A stretch of DNA of 64,000 nucleotides from Rostrohypoxylon terebratum (Eukaryota > Ascomycota > Sordariomycetes > Xylariales > Hypoxylaceae), in NCBI GenBank assembly GCA_022497145.1, contig MU385962.1, positions 1 through 64,000 of the forward strand, read 5' to 3'. Shown piece by piece: positions 22,677 through 36,163 of this stretch. A program made the translations under genes and the position numbers. Within the stretch, counting starts at the first letter, position 1; each line of letters opens with the position of its first letter. The notes under the pieces are model-generated. The model made no database searches, was not told where the DNA came from, and was given only the letters and a program-made list of their open reading frames with translations.

Positions 22677-24949
22677 ATGTCTCTTCCCAGATGCTCGACC
22701 GGCTTGGGAAGAGACACGGTTGATCCGGTTAATTTTGCATCGTCTAATAATTCACTCACCGGCGACGGCAACTCCCTAGATATCGAATTGTCAAATTTCA
22801 AAACCGTAGAGTCCGTGCGTTTATCTCTTCCTCGGCTTTCTACTAAAATGTCTTATCAACCACTCACCTCCGATGATCCGGATGAGCAGAAGAATTATGG
22901 ATCCTTGAATACGACACCTACCGGCAGCCCCACGGCTCTACTGGGCGAAAGTCTTCGGATCGAGGACTCCGTTCCGGACATAGAAAACCCCTTCCTAGAC
23001 ACAGAGACTGCAGAGTATTGGCGACATGTCTATGAGAACTGTCAATACGAGTGTAGACATGTTTTCAACCCGAAACTCGAGTGGTCGGCCCAGGAGGAAA
23101 AGGAACTAATTCGGAAGCTCGACTGGAAAGTCTGCTTATGGGCGGTAGGAGACCGCCTACATGATCTATCCCGGTACCTAGTTACTGACATCCCATCCCC
23201 ATCCAGTGCGTGATGTTCTTCGGGTTGCAAGTAGACCGCGGCAATCTTGGACAGGCCGTCTCCGACAACATGCTAGATGATTTGGGTATGGACACCAATG
23301 GTATGGATCTATGTATTCAAATTATCTCTTTGAAGTTTCGTGATTATGTGCTATGATTGGACCCTGGATGTGCTCTGAGATCATTTCCCAGTACGCTGTC
23401 TATTAACATAGGGCGGTCTTGCTGATTACCTCCATCCAGACTACAATTATGGGCACTCTATCTTTCTCGTCTCATTCCTGCTTGCCGAATTGCCTTCGCA
23501 GCTCGTGTCGAAAGCTCTGGGCCCCGATCGTTGGATCCCCATGCAAATGGTCTTGTGGTCATTCGTCGCCATTTCGCAATGCGCTCTAACTGGTCGTGGA
23601 TCGTTTTTCTTGACAAGAAGCTTGCTTGGTTTCCTCGAGGTGAAATATCTTGTGAAGTACCCTTTTCGAATGACTGGCCTAATCATATATCTTTAGGGGG
23701 GCTTCATCCCAGATCTAGTGCTTTGGCTTTCGTACTTTTACACGTCGCGCGAGCTACCAATACGTCTCAGCTACTTCTGGACAACCCTCTCAGTAACAGG
23801 TATCGTGACATCTTTGATGGCATTTGCGTTATTACATTTGAGGGGAGTCTTTGGCTGGGAAGGCTGGCGATGGCTGTTTCTGATTGAGGGGTTCATCACT
23901 CTGTGCGTGGGGGTGGCGTCTTTTTTTATGATGCCTGCATCTGCAGTGCAGACAAAAACCTGGTTTCGCCCTGGTGGCTGGTTTACAGAACGGGAAGAGG
24001 CAATCGTCGTCAACCGAGTGCTCCGCGATGACCCCTCCAAGGGTGATATGCACAACCGCCAGGCATTGACGCCAAAGCGATTGTGGGAAGCCTTGAAAGA
24101 CTATGATTTGTGGCCTCTATATGCCATTGGCCTCTTTGCATACGTTCCTCAGTCACCACCGAAGACTTACCTCACTCTAACCCTCCGATCTCTTGGGTTT
24201 AGCACCTTCAATACCAACCTCCTAACTATTCCAGCAGTAAGCATTGACAACACCAGCGTCACGATCTATACTCACAGATTCATCTTAGGATGTATTCCAT
24301 ATCTTCAATTTAATTCTGCTCACCAGAGTATCTGAATGGTTAAATGAACGGTCTCTAGTAGCCATCGCGCAGCCTCTTTGGACACTGCCTTGTATCTTCG
24401 CTCTCCGATTCTGGGGTGGCGTGGTTGAAGATAGATGGGGTACCTACGCGATCATTGTCACGCTGTTATCTCACCCATATTGCCGTACGTGTTTGCTCCT
24501 CATCTCCCGCCCCCGGTGTGAGCTAAGTAAAGTTGACATCCTTGCTTGATCAGATGCGATCCTTGTTGGCTGGTGTTCTAAGAACTCCAATAACGTTGGT
24601 ACACGAACAGTCTCGGCTGCACTATACAACGTAGGTCAATCTATCGACGCCACAAAGGACTGGTGCAGCTAATACGCCGCCACAGATGAGTGTCCAAGCC
24701 GGAAATGTGTATGCCTCTTATATTTACCGCGATGACGATAAGCCGGTGTATAGACGAGGCAACACAACTCTACTAGCAATCAACCTCATATCCATCCTCA
24801 TATTCTTGCTGACAAAACTCTATTACGTCTGGAGAAATAAACAGAAGGAACGTGTTTGGAACTCGCTAACAGAAGAACAGCAAGTCGAGTATAGGAGGAC
24901 TACCAAGCTCCAAGGCTCTAGGAGGCTTGACTTCCGGTTCGCCCATTGA
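22677..24949 (+). CDS. MFS transporter, anion:cation symporter family (Dal5/allantoate-permease-like)
   Basis: Seven exons (introns 23145-23206, 23301-23439, 23640-23696, 24237-24288, 24485-24553, 24631-24685) give a continuous frame of about 612 residues. The family signature follows the first helix: FGLQVDRGNLGQAVSDN, then LAELPSQLV, GPDRWIPMQMV, FLEGGFIPDLVLWLSYFY, and a GWEGWRWLFLIEG segment. About twelve hydrophobic segments are visible. The hydrophilic N-terminus is long; an internal ATG at 22848 (MSYQPLTSDD) would give about 555 residues, closer to the usual family length, so the true start is open. Characterised members import allantoate, pantothenate, nicotinate or related organic anions at the plasma membrane; the substrate here is unknown. 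Many small introns and an intact frame argue for a working gene. Confidence 0.87.
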
Positions 24950-25407
24950 ACGGCCAACCTCCTGTGGCGACCTGGACAAAAGCAAAGTTAATATAGGGGC
25001 CTCCGGGACAGCAACCCGCAGCTCATTCGTCATCAGTACCGTTGGTGTTACACACCTCATGAATTGTTGAAGAAGTTGCCCTTTTCGTCTAGTCCCGCAT
25101 GAATTCAGTAAGAAATATAGACGTGAACCTTCATTACTGCCGTGGGCGCGCCGATTTACTTACCCAGATAGGCACTCTGCTTAGGCCACTATATGCAGCT
25201 TGCCGTCCATTTACCAAGAAATGTCTCAAGAGATTATACAATCTGCCTGTGTTTACATTACCTATAAAGAAGTAAACACATCCGTATTGGATATATCATT
25301 CATCCAGCCCATTAAAACTACAGTGTGCGCTCATAATCGATACCTCTTTCAATCCCATCTTTCTTCCTAGGTATTGATTGTTTATTGGTTACAGCCTGTG
25401 GTGAGAC
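24950..25407. other. Intergenic, promoter of F-box gene
   Basis: 458 bp between two plus-strand genes. It must hold the transporter 3' end and the F-box promoter. No distinct motif or RNA gene seen. Confidence 0.55.
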
Positions 25408-26649
25408 ATGGAGAAGTTCTCAACGGAGACGTTGAGTCTGGTCTGCTCATTACTAGCGGATGAGGAACTCTGCCAATTTCGCCTTGTCTGCAAGCAATTC
25501 GCAGAAGTTGGTGCGAAATTCATCGGCACTGAGATGTCCTTAAGAATGACGAATGATGACCTCTGCCGCCTGTACCAGATTTCCGCAAAACCACAGCTTT
25601 ATTCAAGTCTCCAATCACTTCACTATGCCCCGGCCAACCTTCTGTATCCAGCCAACCCCTGTGAGATTCCTAGGCGATATCTCGAGAGGCTTTTCCCCGG
25701 AACACTTGGAACCCTGGGGCCGAACGACGACATGCTCTGTGACGATGAGACAACGTTTAATGAACGGGAGAAAGATCAGCTTGATGTCATGCGACGTCAG
25801 TACGACCAGATTGTCTTTTCGGTTTCGCTCCCTAAATTTGAGCAACTCCAGCACATCTATTTATACTTCGGCGAGAAAGGCCAATCGAACGACCAACCGC
25901 ATACCGACGGTGCCGGAACGCGTCATCTGGAAGTTATATTAAATGTCATTTCCAGCATTAAAATAAATAGTCTAGCTCTCTATAACCTAGACTGGGATTT
26001 CTTCTACCGGAAAGACGACGCTCATCTGCGCAGGCTATTCGAACCAATCGCCAATCTCGAGCGACTGGAACTCGTACTACATGACGCACACAAGAGCCAG
26101 TATGCATCTGGCGACGAAGCCGATTATGTCCGCTGCCAGAACCGCATGCATCGGGCCGTTCTTCGGAAATGCCTCGGAACCCTCAAGAATCTGTGCTCTC
26201 TGACGATCTCCTGCGGCCATCCATTCCCGCTGTGGAGTGCATTCATCACGCCACTCTCCCAAATCGTGTCGCCGGGCTGCAACTGGTCGAACCTCACCTC
26301 GCTCCAGCTCTCCTCGGTCAGCTGCGAGAAGCAGGATCTGATCAAGTTTTTCCAGCACCACAGGTCGCTGAGAAGGCTATGTCTGGGCAACGTGATACTC
26401 AGGAACACGTCGTGGGTTCCGGTGTTGGCCGAGATTCGGAAGAAGCTGAACCTCACAGCCCCGTGCATCTGCGGGACGATCATGGGTCGCCATGAGAAGG
26501 GCGAGAAGGAATTCTACTGTTGCAAGATGCCGGCGCTTATCGACGTGAATAGGTATATCGAGCGAGGCGGAGACGCTTATCCCGACATGGCTTGCCCGAT
26601 CAATGAGAAAAATGCATCCGACGCCGATACTGTGGTTGTGATATCATGA
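25408..26649 (+). CDS. F-box protein
   Basis: A single-exon frame of 413 residues. The first 40 residues, with METLSLVCSLL-like spacing and ELCQFRLVCKQFAEVG, match a degenerate fungal F-box, the Skp1-binding module of SCF ubiquitin ligases. The middle has leucine-rich segments such as LEQLQHIYLYF, INSLALYNLDWDF, LERLELVLHD and LTSLQLSSVSC, with irregular LRR-like spacing. The C-terminus has a cysteine group (CICG, FYCCK) that could be structural. F-box proteins of this kind are numerous and poorly characterised in fungi, and no substrate can be proposed. No introns and a strong open frame make the gene call firm. Confidence 0.85.
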   Translation: MEKFSTETLSLVCSLLADEELCQFRLVCKQFAEVGAKFIGTEMSLRMTNDDLCRLYQISAKPQLYSSLQSLHYAPANLLYPANPCEIPRRYLERLFPGTLGTLGPNDDMLCDDETTFNEREKDQLDVMRRQYDQIVFSVSLPKFEQLQHIYLYFGEKGQSNDQPHTDGAGTRHLEVILNVISSIKINSLALYNLDWDFFYRKDDAHLRRLFEPIANLERLELVLHDAHKSQYASGDEADYVRCQNRMHRAVLRKCLGTLKNLCSLTISCGHPFPLWSAFITPLSQIVSPGCNWSNLTSLQLSSVSCEKQDLIKFFQHHRSLRRLCLGNVILRNTSWVPVLAEIRKKLNLTAPCICGTIMGRHEKGEKEFYCCKMPALIDVNRYIERGGDAYPDMACPINEKNASDADTVVVIS

Positions 26650-28458
26650 GGTCTTGAGATTTGCCTTACCTATATGTTGCTGGTGGAAGAGGGTTATATT
26701 TGGTAAATAGGTGCCTGTATGAATGGCTAAGTGTGCATGTATTTATTGATTTGGGTATATAATGATCATGTTACTACTTCTTCAATTCAGAATGCTCGTT
26801 TTGATTCTTTCGAGGCCACTGTTGTGACAAGCACAACCCTAGGACGTACACTTGACGTTACATGAATCGAAATATCCGCATAGATATATCTAGTCCCTCA
26901 GTGTCGCTAGGTTCAATATTGCAATATTGACGACGGAAAAACATGCAATTTAAGATGAACAGAGTGACCTAGCTCGAGCAAACAAGGCAATTGATTCCTC
27001 ATAGGTACCTCGGCGCTTAACCATCACCATGTGGTACTTCGTAGCGTTCGACACGTCTCGGACCGCGTCTTATAATAAGGTCTGTGCACATAAACCTGGC
27101 TCTGTCATCATCAAATTTTTGAATCTTGTCGAAAATCCACATTATTAATAGATGCAATATCTTCTTATTAATGAACATGGATCGGCCGTGCTAGCAAGCC
27201 TGCAAGCCTAGGCTGCTCAGGTTGCAGGGCAAATATTAGGGCGGCTCTTTTTTCAGATCCTAGCTTCAGTGCTTGGTGAAACCAATGCGGCTGAGACGGC
27301 CGGATTCAATAGACCATGGTATTAATTGAAATTTCCATCGATATGATATTTGGACGTTCTTAAGGGATGTCCAATGTCCGTATTGTTCTAGGTAGTTAAT
27401 TGAGACCCTGTCGCAAAGACGATGCCCAAGGCAATGGTGAAGAAGCACAGTAGAAGGAGAAGGAAAAGCAAGGTCGATTCAAACGGGAGAGGACCTAAAT
27501 TCTAATAATTCCGCCCAAAATAGCCTATTATTGCGATTGTTGTGTTTCGGTGTAGATGTACACTAGATAAGTTTCACATGTCAATGCCATTTGAATGTCG
27601 TGTCTCAAACACAACCACAGCAAAAGTGTAGATATGTAAAGTAAATAACTTGTGAAGAAAAATATCTACTAGGCAGATGTAATGACGTTTTGGTTAAGAA
27701 AAAAAACCTTGAGAAAAAAATGTAATCGAATTGAGATCGAGCTACCAATTTCCAACTCTAACCCAACTTGGAGATGAAACGACATCGTTCTTGCACCAAG
27801 AGTCGAGCCCGTTGCGGACCGAGAGCAACGCTAACCTGAAATGGATTATGCATCGTACGTTGATTGGTCGGCGCAAGACATCGTAACTTCCTTGGACCTA
27901 CCTAAACCGGCCGTTATTGGCCAAAGATTTGCGCCTGGTTGTCGCTGTAGCAACGGGTTGCAGCTGCCATCAACAATGAGCTACGCTACCCCGGCGACCC
28001 TTCCCTGGAAATTCGCATACTATTATGTAGAAGCTGCATTCAATATACTATCTACAAACTACAAACTCCTCCCGCATACATCAAACTTTCAAGGTTCCTT
28101 ACCTTTTTTTACCTTATCTTGCATACCCAAGATCATCAATCCTAGAACCTTTATCCACTTTCACATTTTCACATTTTCACACCTGCTTCTGCTAGTTCGT
28201 GAAAATCAATAATTCAAAGCTTCAACGGAAAGTTGAACATCTTAGATCTCTCTACATCTTCTGAGAGGACCGTCCAGAGAGACTAACAAATCCTCACTTT
28301 ATACAATTTTCATCCGCCTGACCAAGGTGTCACTTACAAGCTTCTAGTTTCCGTCTGCCAAGTTCGTCTGCTGCTGCTGAGGACAACACAATAAACCAAT
28401 TGCCCGGCCTGACTGGCTTGCGCTGCGTGAGGTAAGCTAACTATTATTGTTTTCTTAA
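26650..28458. other. Intergenic and long 5' leader of Ace2/Swi5-like gene
   Basis: About 1.8 kb. The first part is the 3' flank of the F-box gene and featureless AT-rich DNA. From about 28.0 kb it becomes pyrimidine-rich with TTTCACA repeats, as expected for a promoter and 5' UTR of a regulated fungal gene. A GAGGTAAGCTAACTATT sequence near 28.43 kb could be the donor of a 5'-UTR intron. The 123-codon open frame at 27841-28212 looks fortuitous. Confidence 0.5.
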
Positions 28459-31122
28459 TTGTTGATTCTCGAGCCTGTGATTCCCAATTCATCCTCAAAA
28501 GACTCGTCAATTTTGATGGTACTAGCTAACGGACACCCACAGTTTCGGAATCAATTGATAGCCCATTCGGCAAACCAGGATCTATCGACAATGGCCTCCC
28601 ATCCGAACTCGACTCCAACCACAATGCTGTCCCATCCGCCCCGAGGCGGTCTTCAGGCCCGAAATCGACAACACAGACGACAAAATTCGACACCAACAGG
28701 CTACGAGACGATGAAGATCGCGTCTAACCTGCCAAACAACATGCATCTCCACCATCAACAACGGCAACAATCGCGAATGGCCCATCGCCGGGGCATGAGC
28801 TTAGATACTCGACGACAACAGCACCACCAGATGCAATCACCGACAGTACCGCAACGGCAGGATTTCCAACCGGTAAGTAACGCTACTAACAATACAGGAT
28901 CAATCACATCACAGCATGTGCTGCGAGAAGCGCAGCAGCAACGCATGCCTCGCCCGGGCCCCCAGCAAGCATACGCGAACTTGGCAAGCGAAGACAACTA
29001 CCTCATGTCCCCTCACGGGACACCCCAAACCCAGAGCTTTGATGGACAAGGTTTTGGCAACCTCCCAACCCAGCAGGAAATACAACTAAGCCTAGGAATG
29101 TATAATGGCCAGATGGATGCCATTATGAAGAAGAATCAGGAGAGTTTCTCTGGTAACATGACATCGTCTCAGGACTTTGACCAATTCCCGTCTAGTGCCA
29201 TGTCCACACCCACTTTCATGAGCTTCCAGGATAGCCCTACAGGAGGCCCTGGCTGGATTTCGGAGGGAGAGACTTCTAGCACTAGAAGAAGCTCCCGTCG
29301 AATTAGCAATGGAATTATGGACAGGGTTGCTAAATTCGAGACTTTGGGACTTGAAATCCAGAGACCTTTAACACCTCCTCGACAGAATGCCACAGGTAAG
29401 CATTTTCTCCAAGCCAGACCACCAATATGGATATGGATCTGACCGAAACTAGACTACTTCCCACTTACCCCCACCGATACACCGCATTATAGGACCATAA
29501 AGCATGCTCAACCGCCTCAACCCCAACGATTTTCAGAGGGTTACGACGAGTCGATGGAAGAAACTGTCAAGCCTTCGAGACAATCTTCGAACCGTCGATC
29601 GCGAACAACCTTCGATGAGATGCGGCAAGCAGCGGAAGCCCAGGTTTCGATGCCGATGCCAAGTAGATCCAACACGATGCCTCTGCTTGAGGCATTCAAC
29701 CCACCCTCAGACCCAATGGCAGATTTCTTAGATATGAACAACATCAACAACAACGGACTTAGGATTGACACCGCTTTCGATGGACTGCCCGCTTCATCTC
29801 AATCCTTCAGCGCTAGTTCCGACCTTTCTGGACACTCGACGCCTATCACTCCCCACATGAGCGAATTCAACGGCTCATTTGACTACAAGCCTGATCTTCG
29901 TTTACCGAACCTAGAATCTGATTCGCAGACTGGTCACGGGTCATCGTCAACTGAGAAACCATCTCGCCGTCCGTCTCCTCAGCATTCCCACCATCGTCGT
30001 AACGAGTCTATAGCTAGTATTGCTAGTGCCGCTAGCATCGCCAGCATCGACATCGAGAAGACCAAGACCGCGACGGGAATTACGCTTGAAGACATTCACC
30101 AATTCATTCAAGGCCCCGACCCGCGAGATAACAAATGGACTTGCACCTTCGAAGATTGTAACAAAAAGTTCGGCAGGAAGGAGAACATCAAGTCTCACGT
30201 ACAGACGCATCTCAATGACCGTCAGTACAAGTGTCCAACCTGCCACAAGTGCTTCGTTCGACAGCACGACCTCAAACGGCACGCGAAGATACACACGGGA
30301 ATCAAACCTTATCCTTGTGAATGCGGCAATAGTTTCGCTCGCCACGACGCGCTTACTCGGCACAAGCAACGAGGAATGTGTATTGGCGCGTTCGATGGCG
30401 TAGTAAGGAAGGTCGTGAAGCGTGGGCGTCCCCGGAAACATCGACCCGATATGGACGAGCGCAAAGACAAGTCATCTCGCACTCGCAAGAAGAACAAGTC
30501 CACGTCGTCGGTTTCGTCGCTGTCTGGTTACTCAGACACCTCAGCAGGCAACTCCCCAGAGACTATCGACCAAGACTTTGGTATGTTGGACGATATCATG
30601 GATGTTTCGATGGGGGGAACAACGATGAACCCATGTTCTTTACAGGGTATGAACTCGTCCTCTGCGCCGATGCCAAGTCTCGCCGGCGATACGCCGATAA
30701 GAAAACATTCGCCGTCAACGACCAGTGTACACTCTTACGTCTCTCAGCTGTCACACATGTCGCTCCACCAGGAACTTGCCACCGATGCGATATCGTCGCG
30801 GCCAGGATCTCCGGCAAAGAGTGTAGCTAGCCAATTCAACGAGCTTCCGGAGCTTTCCCGGTCGTCTTCGCCACCATCCGGTAGTCAGTATTTTGATGCC
30901 GAACCCAGTTCCAATGGCACGGATCTTACGATTAGCACTGGTATCGGGTCGGCGACCATCCCAAGCTTTGTTGGGATTGGTGAGAATGATGACGATATAC
31001 TGCTTCAATTCACCAACAACGATTCGATGTTGATGCTTAACCCGGATGCCAAATTCGACGAGGCGTTTGACGGCGTTGATATGTTTACCAACAATGACGA
31101 CTTGTTCTTCGGCAGCAATTAA
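28459..31122 (+). CDS. ace2: C2H2 transcription factor, Ace2/Swi5-like
   Basis: Two exons joined across a 57-nt intron (29396-29452) give 868 residues from the first ATG. MASHPNS at 28591, in a strong GACAATGG context, is an equally likely start. The N-terminal two thirds are Gln/Ser/Pro-rich and disordered. Three zinc fingers occupy about residues 541-625. Finger 1 is CTFEDC with KKFGRKENIKSHVQTH; finger 2 is CPTC with KCFVRQHDLKRHAKIH; finger 3 is CECG with NSFARHDALTRHKQRGMC. This DALTRH and RxxC ending is the hallmark of the Ace2/Swi5 group. A basic patch (KRGRPRKHRPDMDERKDK) follows and could be a nuclear signal. In yeast these factors switch on daughter-cell and septation genes, and filamentous homologues act in development and wall genes. 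The C-terminus is acidic and Asn-rich, as expected of an activation domain. The symbol marks the family, not tested orthology. Confidence 0.88.
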
Positions 31123-31340
31123 GGTCATCAGATACTTATGTTAGCTTCGTTCTAATTTTCTAGCCATATACTTATTTGAGGCTCGATCTTACTTATTTAT
31201 TTACCTATACACGGATTCCATTTAGAAGGAAACAGGGCAGACCAGATCGGGAATTTAATGAACTTGATCTTGAGGGCTCAAGATCTAGCATCGCCCTCGC
31301 GGGTCAGGTTCAAAAATCATGTACGATATTGTGTGGGGAT

Positions 31341-31373
31341 TATCTATCTATTTATCCATCTATTTATCTATCT
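31341..31373. repeat. TATC/TATT microsatellite
   Basis: Imperfect tetranucleotide run (TATCTATCTATTTATCCATC and on), about 33 bp. Confidence 0.8.
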
Positions 31374-31878
31374 CGGCACGAAGATATAGGGGTTTCAGGC
31401 GAAAAAGGATTTATCTTAGGGAGGCTGGACGGTCGTTTCGGCGTTTCAGCGTCGATGTAAGCTGACCGTCTTTTCCGGTCTTTTAATTTGGCGGCGGTGC
31501 CTCGTATACTCTTTTCTCTATAGGACCAAAATACCATCGGGAAGTAGTCACAAAATTGGGTTCTCGCTTTCGTAGTAGATTATAGTGGTAATGTCAGTGT
31601 CTTTGAGCTTGATATTTGATGCTGTTACCTGGCTGTTTACACGTAATCACCCTTTCGTTCTTTAGGTCTAGAAGGTTACGATAGATTGAGCGTTCTGTTG
31701 GCTTTGTATGCTAGGAGCTCTCTAAACTGAATAGCTATAATAAAAAATAATGGAACCTATTGAAATTCATACTTCCCTTTCTTTCATGATTTTGTGCACA
31801 AAGTTGGTGAATTTTGATGAAATGGTGAACGTCTGCTCTCACAAGACTGGCGATAGCTACTTACCTCCTAGGTAAGTA

Positions 31879-31930
31879 CCTACATAGGTCCTAGGCAGGT
31901 ACATATGTATGTACCTAGGACCTAGGTAGG
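31879..31930. repeat. Imperfect inverted repeat built from CCTAGG words
   Basis: Left half CCTACATAGGTCCTAGGCAG and right half ACCTAGGACCTAGGTAGG flank an ACATATGTATGT centre. The halves are near-complementary with a few mismatches. Confidence 0.7.
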
Positions 31931-32410
31931 CATTGTACCTTCCGTCTCCAGCTACAATCAAAGCTAACAGGGCAAGTTCTACCAGGTCTTAGGTACCTGA
32001 AAAGAGCGTCGGAAGGTAGGCGATAGCTTCGATAGGTCGGACGGACGGGCAGCTACAGCTGCATACATTAGGGCTAGCCCCGCTTTTAACGCGCTGTCGG
32101 TTCCCTCGTGCCCCCCTGCCCCTCTTCATTTCTATCATCCCAGGTATCAACCTACAACAATGCAACGTTCTTTCAACGAGAACAGCATGACTAGGGGTTC
32201 CTAAAATCCTAGACAGAAGTTCCAAGGTTTTTAGTTGCTACTTTTCATGCTTGCCTTGAAGTATTCGTCTTTGACTTGGTACCTTCTTTTTTCTTGGATG
32301 AGAACCTTGAATCCTGTCACGTTCAGCACTCTAGGCTCTCGTCATAGCACCGATAGCATTCACGCATTTTGGTCAGCTCCACGGCGGTTGTCGTTTAACA
32401 CAATTTCAGC

Positions 32411-35400
32411 ATGTATACTCCGAGTAGTATCCCATACAGTAGCTTCCTCTATGCCCTTGGCAATACTCCTGCTGTCAGTCTGACTCGAGGTTTCCCTCAA
32501 GGCATAGAAGCTGCTATCCTACAGCTTGGATGCGGAGACGTCCGTAACATCCTATTTACTCTATACACTGAGCAAGGATTCCGTAAGTACTTACTTCCAT
32601 CTTCTATTCAAGCTCTTCCTTCAAGTAGAAATATTTCACATACTAATCCCAATGCTTGAACAGCACCTAGAAAGCTTGATATCACCAATTGCGACTACGA
32701 CGCCGCTGTTATAGGTAAGCAAATACTCCAAGGTTGTTAACACAACTAAGCATATGGATACTAACATATATCTATGCATCGCATAGCTCGCAACGTTCTT
32801 CTCTTCACCTTGCTCCTTGATGGGATCAATGCAGATGCTGTTTGGGATATTTATTTCCACTTCCGCATCAATGAAGAATCGAAAACACTCATCAAAGACC
32901 AGGCACAAAAGCTAGTGTCCCTATCCAGCAGCCTAAATACTTGGAGTGATGGGCGATATGGATCGGTGCTGAGATTCTGCGACACATACTCGATTCAACA
33001 AGTCAGCCAAATCTGGGCTAAGTATGCCTCGCCCGAACCAAATAGCGAGGATAGCTTCAAGAAAAACCTACAGGTCACCGAGAAGCTTAATAAATTAGTT
33101 CACGGTAGGTCAGATGGCCAACCGGATATCATCTTGACTGGCTTGAGATCCGCAGCTCCGTTGTCGCTGAAATCAATGGAAGAGATCCCTAAAGTTAGGG
33201 AACACTTTTGGAAACACGGCACATTTTCAGAACAAGCAACGATCCCTAATCCAATGTTCACTGCGACCTTGTCTACAACCACGCTTCTTCATTATGGAAC
33301 AGACCCTGTTTTGGGATTCCATCTCGCACCCGCTATTGCGAACTTGGCCCCAGAGTCCCCGCTACTTCCCGAAAAAGACGGCGACAAAGTGATGAATGTC
33401 GTCAGAACAGCAAAGACAGAGTTCCGTGCGTGGGTTGATGCTTTTCAAAACACCCCAGAAGCTAGTCTAGTTCTCAGGTTCGTTATATCCGATGCCCTAA
33501 CATTCAGCCATACTCTGCAAGCCTTTTCAACTTCGGAGGGTAGCTCAACAAATTTATTCCGGCGACAACTCGATGTGGCAGCTGTTGAGCTCGATTCCAA
33601 GGACTACAATGAGGCCAATTCAGCACCAAAAATATTTGATGTCATCGACACCTCAAATTTAGCCGACCATGTAGGTGCACTGAATCTGCTAGTTGCTGCG
33701 GCGCCTCTTTTAAAGCCGTCAGCAAGCTCTACCTTGTGGGTAGAGACGTTGATCAAAACAGAGGTGACACGAAAGCGGCAGTTTGACACTCTTCTCCGCG
33801 GACATACGCCGACAATTTCCCTTCTTCTTGGATTGACCCCAGTTGATTTTTGGACAAATGCAACATCGGTATCTTATGTGGATGAGCTGATGTTAAACCA
33901 TATGACCATGTCGAATAAAGTGCAACAAGCGCATTCGAGATTGGCCTGGAAGTTGAATAGATTTTTCTCACAACACCCCAGTGACTATGGAGTCCTGAAT
34001 ACTGATCCACAGGCGCTCGCCAAAGCCATTTTCACGCTTTATACCCAGTTGTTCGAGCATGAAGATCCTACGCGTTATTCAGCTGAGAAGAGGGCTCAAG
34101 GTCTCGCAGGTGATGGATATTCGCACTTCCACCGAGGTAGTTTCGCTGCACTGATCAAACAAGTTCAAGCAAATGCGTCCACCGACTGGCCATCCTTCTG
34201 GGAGGAATTGATACGGATGATAAATCAAGACGATCAAAACAAAGTCACATTACGGAACCTCTATCACCAAGAACTAAGCACCCAGTTGCATCTCCAGGGC
34301 CTATATACGGAGCCATGGCTAAAAGAACACATCATAAACTCAAAGTCCAGCCTAGGTGGTTTCAATGCTTGGAAGAACATACCCGAAGTGGTTTGCTTGA
34401 CAGTTATAGTACCAAGGCAAAATATTGCTCATCTATACAGCACCGACATGGGCAAGATCAATGCACCGACGCTCGAAGGCATACTCAAATCGTCAGACCC
34501 ATTCGGTTGGCAGAACCTATTCGCGGACGTACACGTCACATTCGGACAGGTCAAGACAACAGGGAGTCGCGAGGCCGATGATTTCTCAATAACCGTTATC
34601 CAAGACCCTCTCAGCTGGCAAGGCGACTCCCCTTTGGTAGCTTCATTCTACGTCCCGTCAAGTGCCCTGCAGGTCGAACCGAGAGATGCTAGAGTTGGTC
34701 TAAGCGTGCAGAATTCAGCCATGGCTATTTTGACTTATAAGCACCTTTTGCCTTCCATGATCGTGTACGCAACGACGCTGAGTGATACCACCAATGTATT
34801 CGTCACCAAGTACGAACCAGGAATGTCTGGATATCCTTTCGCAAATAGTCAGAAAGCATCCAGCGCGGCTAATAGCGCCACCTCGGCTGACGCAAATGCC
34901 TCTACATTAGTCAGGGCCAATTTTGAAGACGGCGAGATCAAGACTATATGCAGTCGAGTTGATTTCTCGAAGTGGAAGCGCGCCAAGAAGCTCTTAGCGG
35001 ACCGAGTGCCGATTGAGCTCGAACAATCATCGCCATTCAAGATAGACCTTAAGTTTGGCGACTCGGTTCTCGTTTGTCCTGTCGCGTTTCCTGTGCCGGT
35101 TCTGAAGGAAACTGCGAAGACCCGTATCGCGCGCACCTCGGCTTACATTGAGGTCATCGCATCCTTTGCAGACCCTCTTTCTCCTGGACCATTATCTTCG
35201 TTCATTTATCCTATGACGCTCGGGGATGGTGCGCTACCCATCTTTCAATATGGACAGGTCAATTTGGACTCGCTTCCGATTCTCAACATGGAATCATCGA
35301 GCAAAAAGGAGAATTCTTGGCTCACCACGTTGACTTCATTTCAATTCTCTGCCCGCGAGCGGGAATTGCGCGATTCCACCGAGCCTCCCACCTTACGTAT

Positions 35401-36163
35401 GAATTTCAAAGAGACACTTTTCTCCCTTTTCATGCTTTCGTCCGGGCTTCAGGGAGGACAAACCGGACTTTTTGCCTTGCAGCATCCAGAGAGCGGTAAT
35501 CAAATGTTGATATTTGTTCGCTCTTTACGACTCAATGGCGCCGAAGGATCCGTGGTGGCGGACGCCGCGGTGATCCCGTTCACTCGAAAAATGATCGACA
35601 CCGGCGAAGTCGAGTCATTCCTATACATATTGCGAGAGTTGCAGATCTGCTCACTCATAGTCAACGACGAAGAGCTCGTGCTCTGGAAACACGTCATCCC
35701 CGCGCTCGCCGAGCGATGCCGCACATGGAGCCACGGGTCCAAGTGCGAGTATAAGAAACGCAAAGTAGTACCTCTCAGCACGGAGGTGGGAGAGCAGTTC
35801 ATGTGCAGCTGCGGCAAGGGCAAACTCCCGCCCGGCTTCATCAACCTGCCGGATTGGGACAAGACGGCGACGAAACACGCGGTGCGCATCGCCATCAGCC
35901 CGGTCTTCTCGGTCCCGTTCGTGGAGCACATCGCGGATTTTAAATTGGTCAAGGCGCAGGACAAGGCGGACTTTGGTCGCACAGACCGATGTCGCAATTG
36001 TAACGCGACGCACACTAAGAGCGGAGGTGAATTGCTCAAGTGCGCGCGCTGCAAGGAGGTCTTGTACTGCTCGTCTGAGTGCCAGAAGAAGGACTGGAAG
36101 AAACATCGCATGGAGTGTATGCCGCAGGACGTGGCGGAGGCGGTGCAGGGTCTGAAGGTTTAG
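32411..36163 (+). CDS. DUF4470 and MYND zinc-finger protein
   Basis: Three exons (introns 32583-32663 and 32715-32786, both with GTAAG donors) give about 1199 residues. The N-terminus (FLYALGNTPAVSLTRGFPQG, then LQLGCGDVRNILFTLYTEQG) is the DUF4470 pattern; the small second exon completes its KLDITNCDYDAAVIARN core. A long middle part lacks recognised domains. The extreme C-terminus (from about residue 1143) is a MYND zinc finger: CRNC, CARC, YCSSECQKKDWKKHRMEC with the expected Cys/His ladder. This DUF4470-MYND architecture recurs in filamentous fungi and is often present in several copies; its function is not established. MYND fingers normally bind proline-containing peptides, so a scaffolding role is a reasonable inference. 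The ATG chosen is the first in frame before the DUF4470 core. Confidence 0.88.

Larger units (their letters stand above)
31123..32410. other. Intergenic, repeat-bearing
   Basis: 3' flank of the Ace2-like gene, then a TATC/TATT microsatellite and a CCTAGG-rich imperfect inverted repeat. No gene. The final few hundred bases should be the promoter of the DUF4470-MYND gene. Confidence 0.55.

Noticed and set aside
27841..28212. 123-codon open frame upstream of the Ace2-like gene
   Set aside because: Low-complexity leader-like DNA, no domain, and it lies in the expected promoter/5' UTR.
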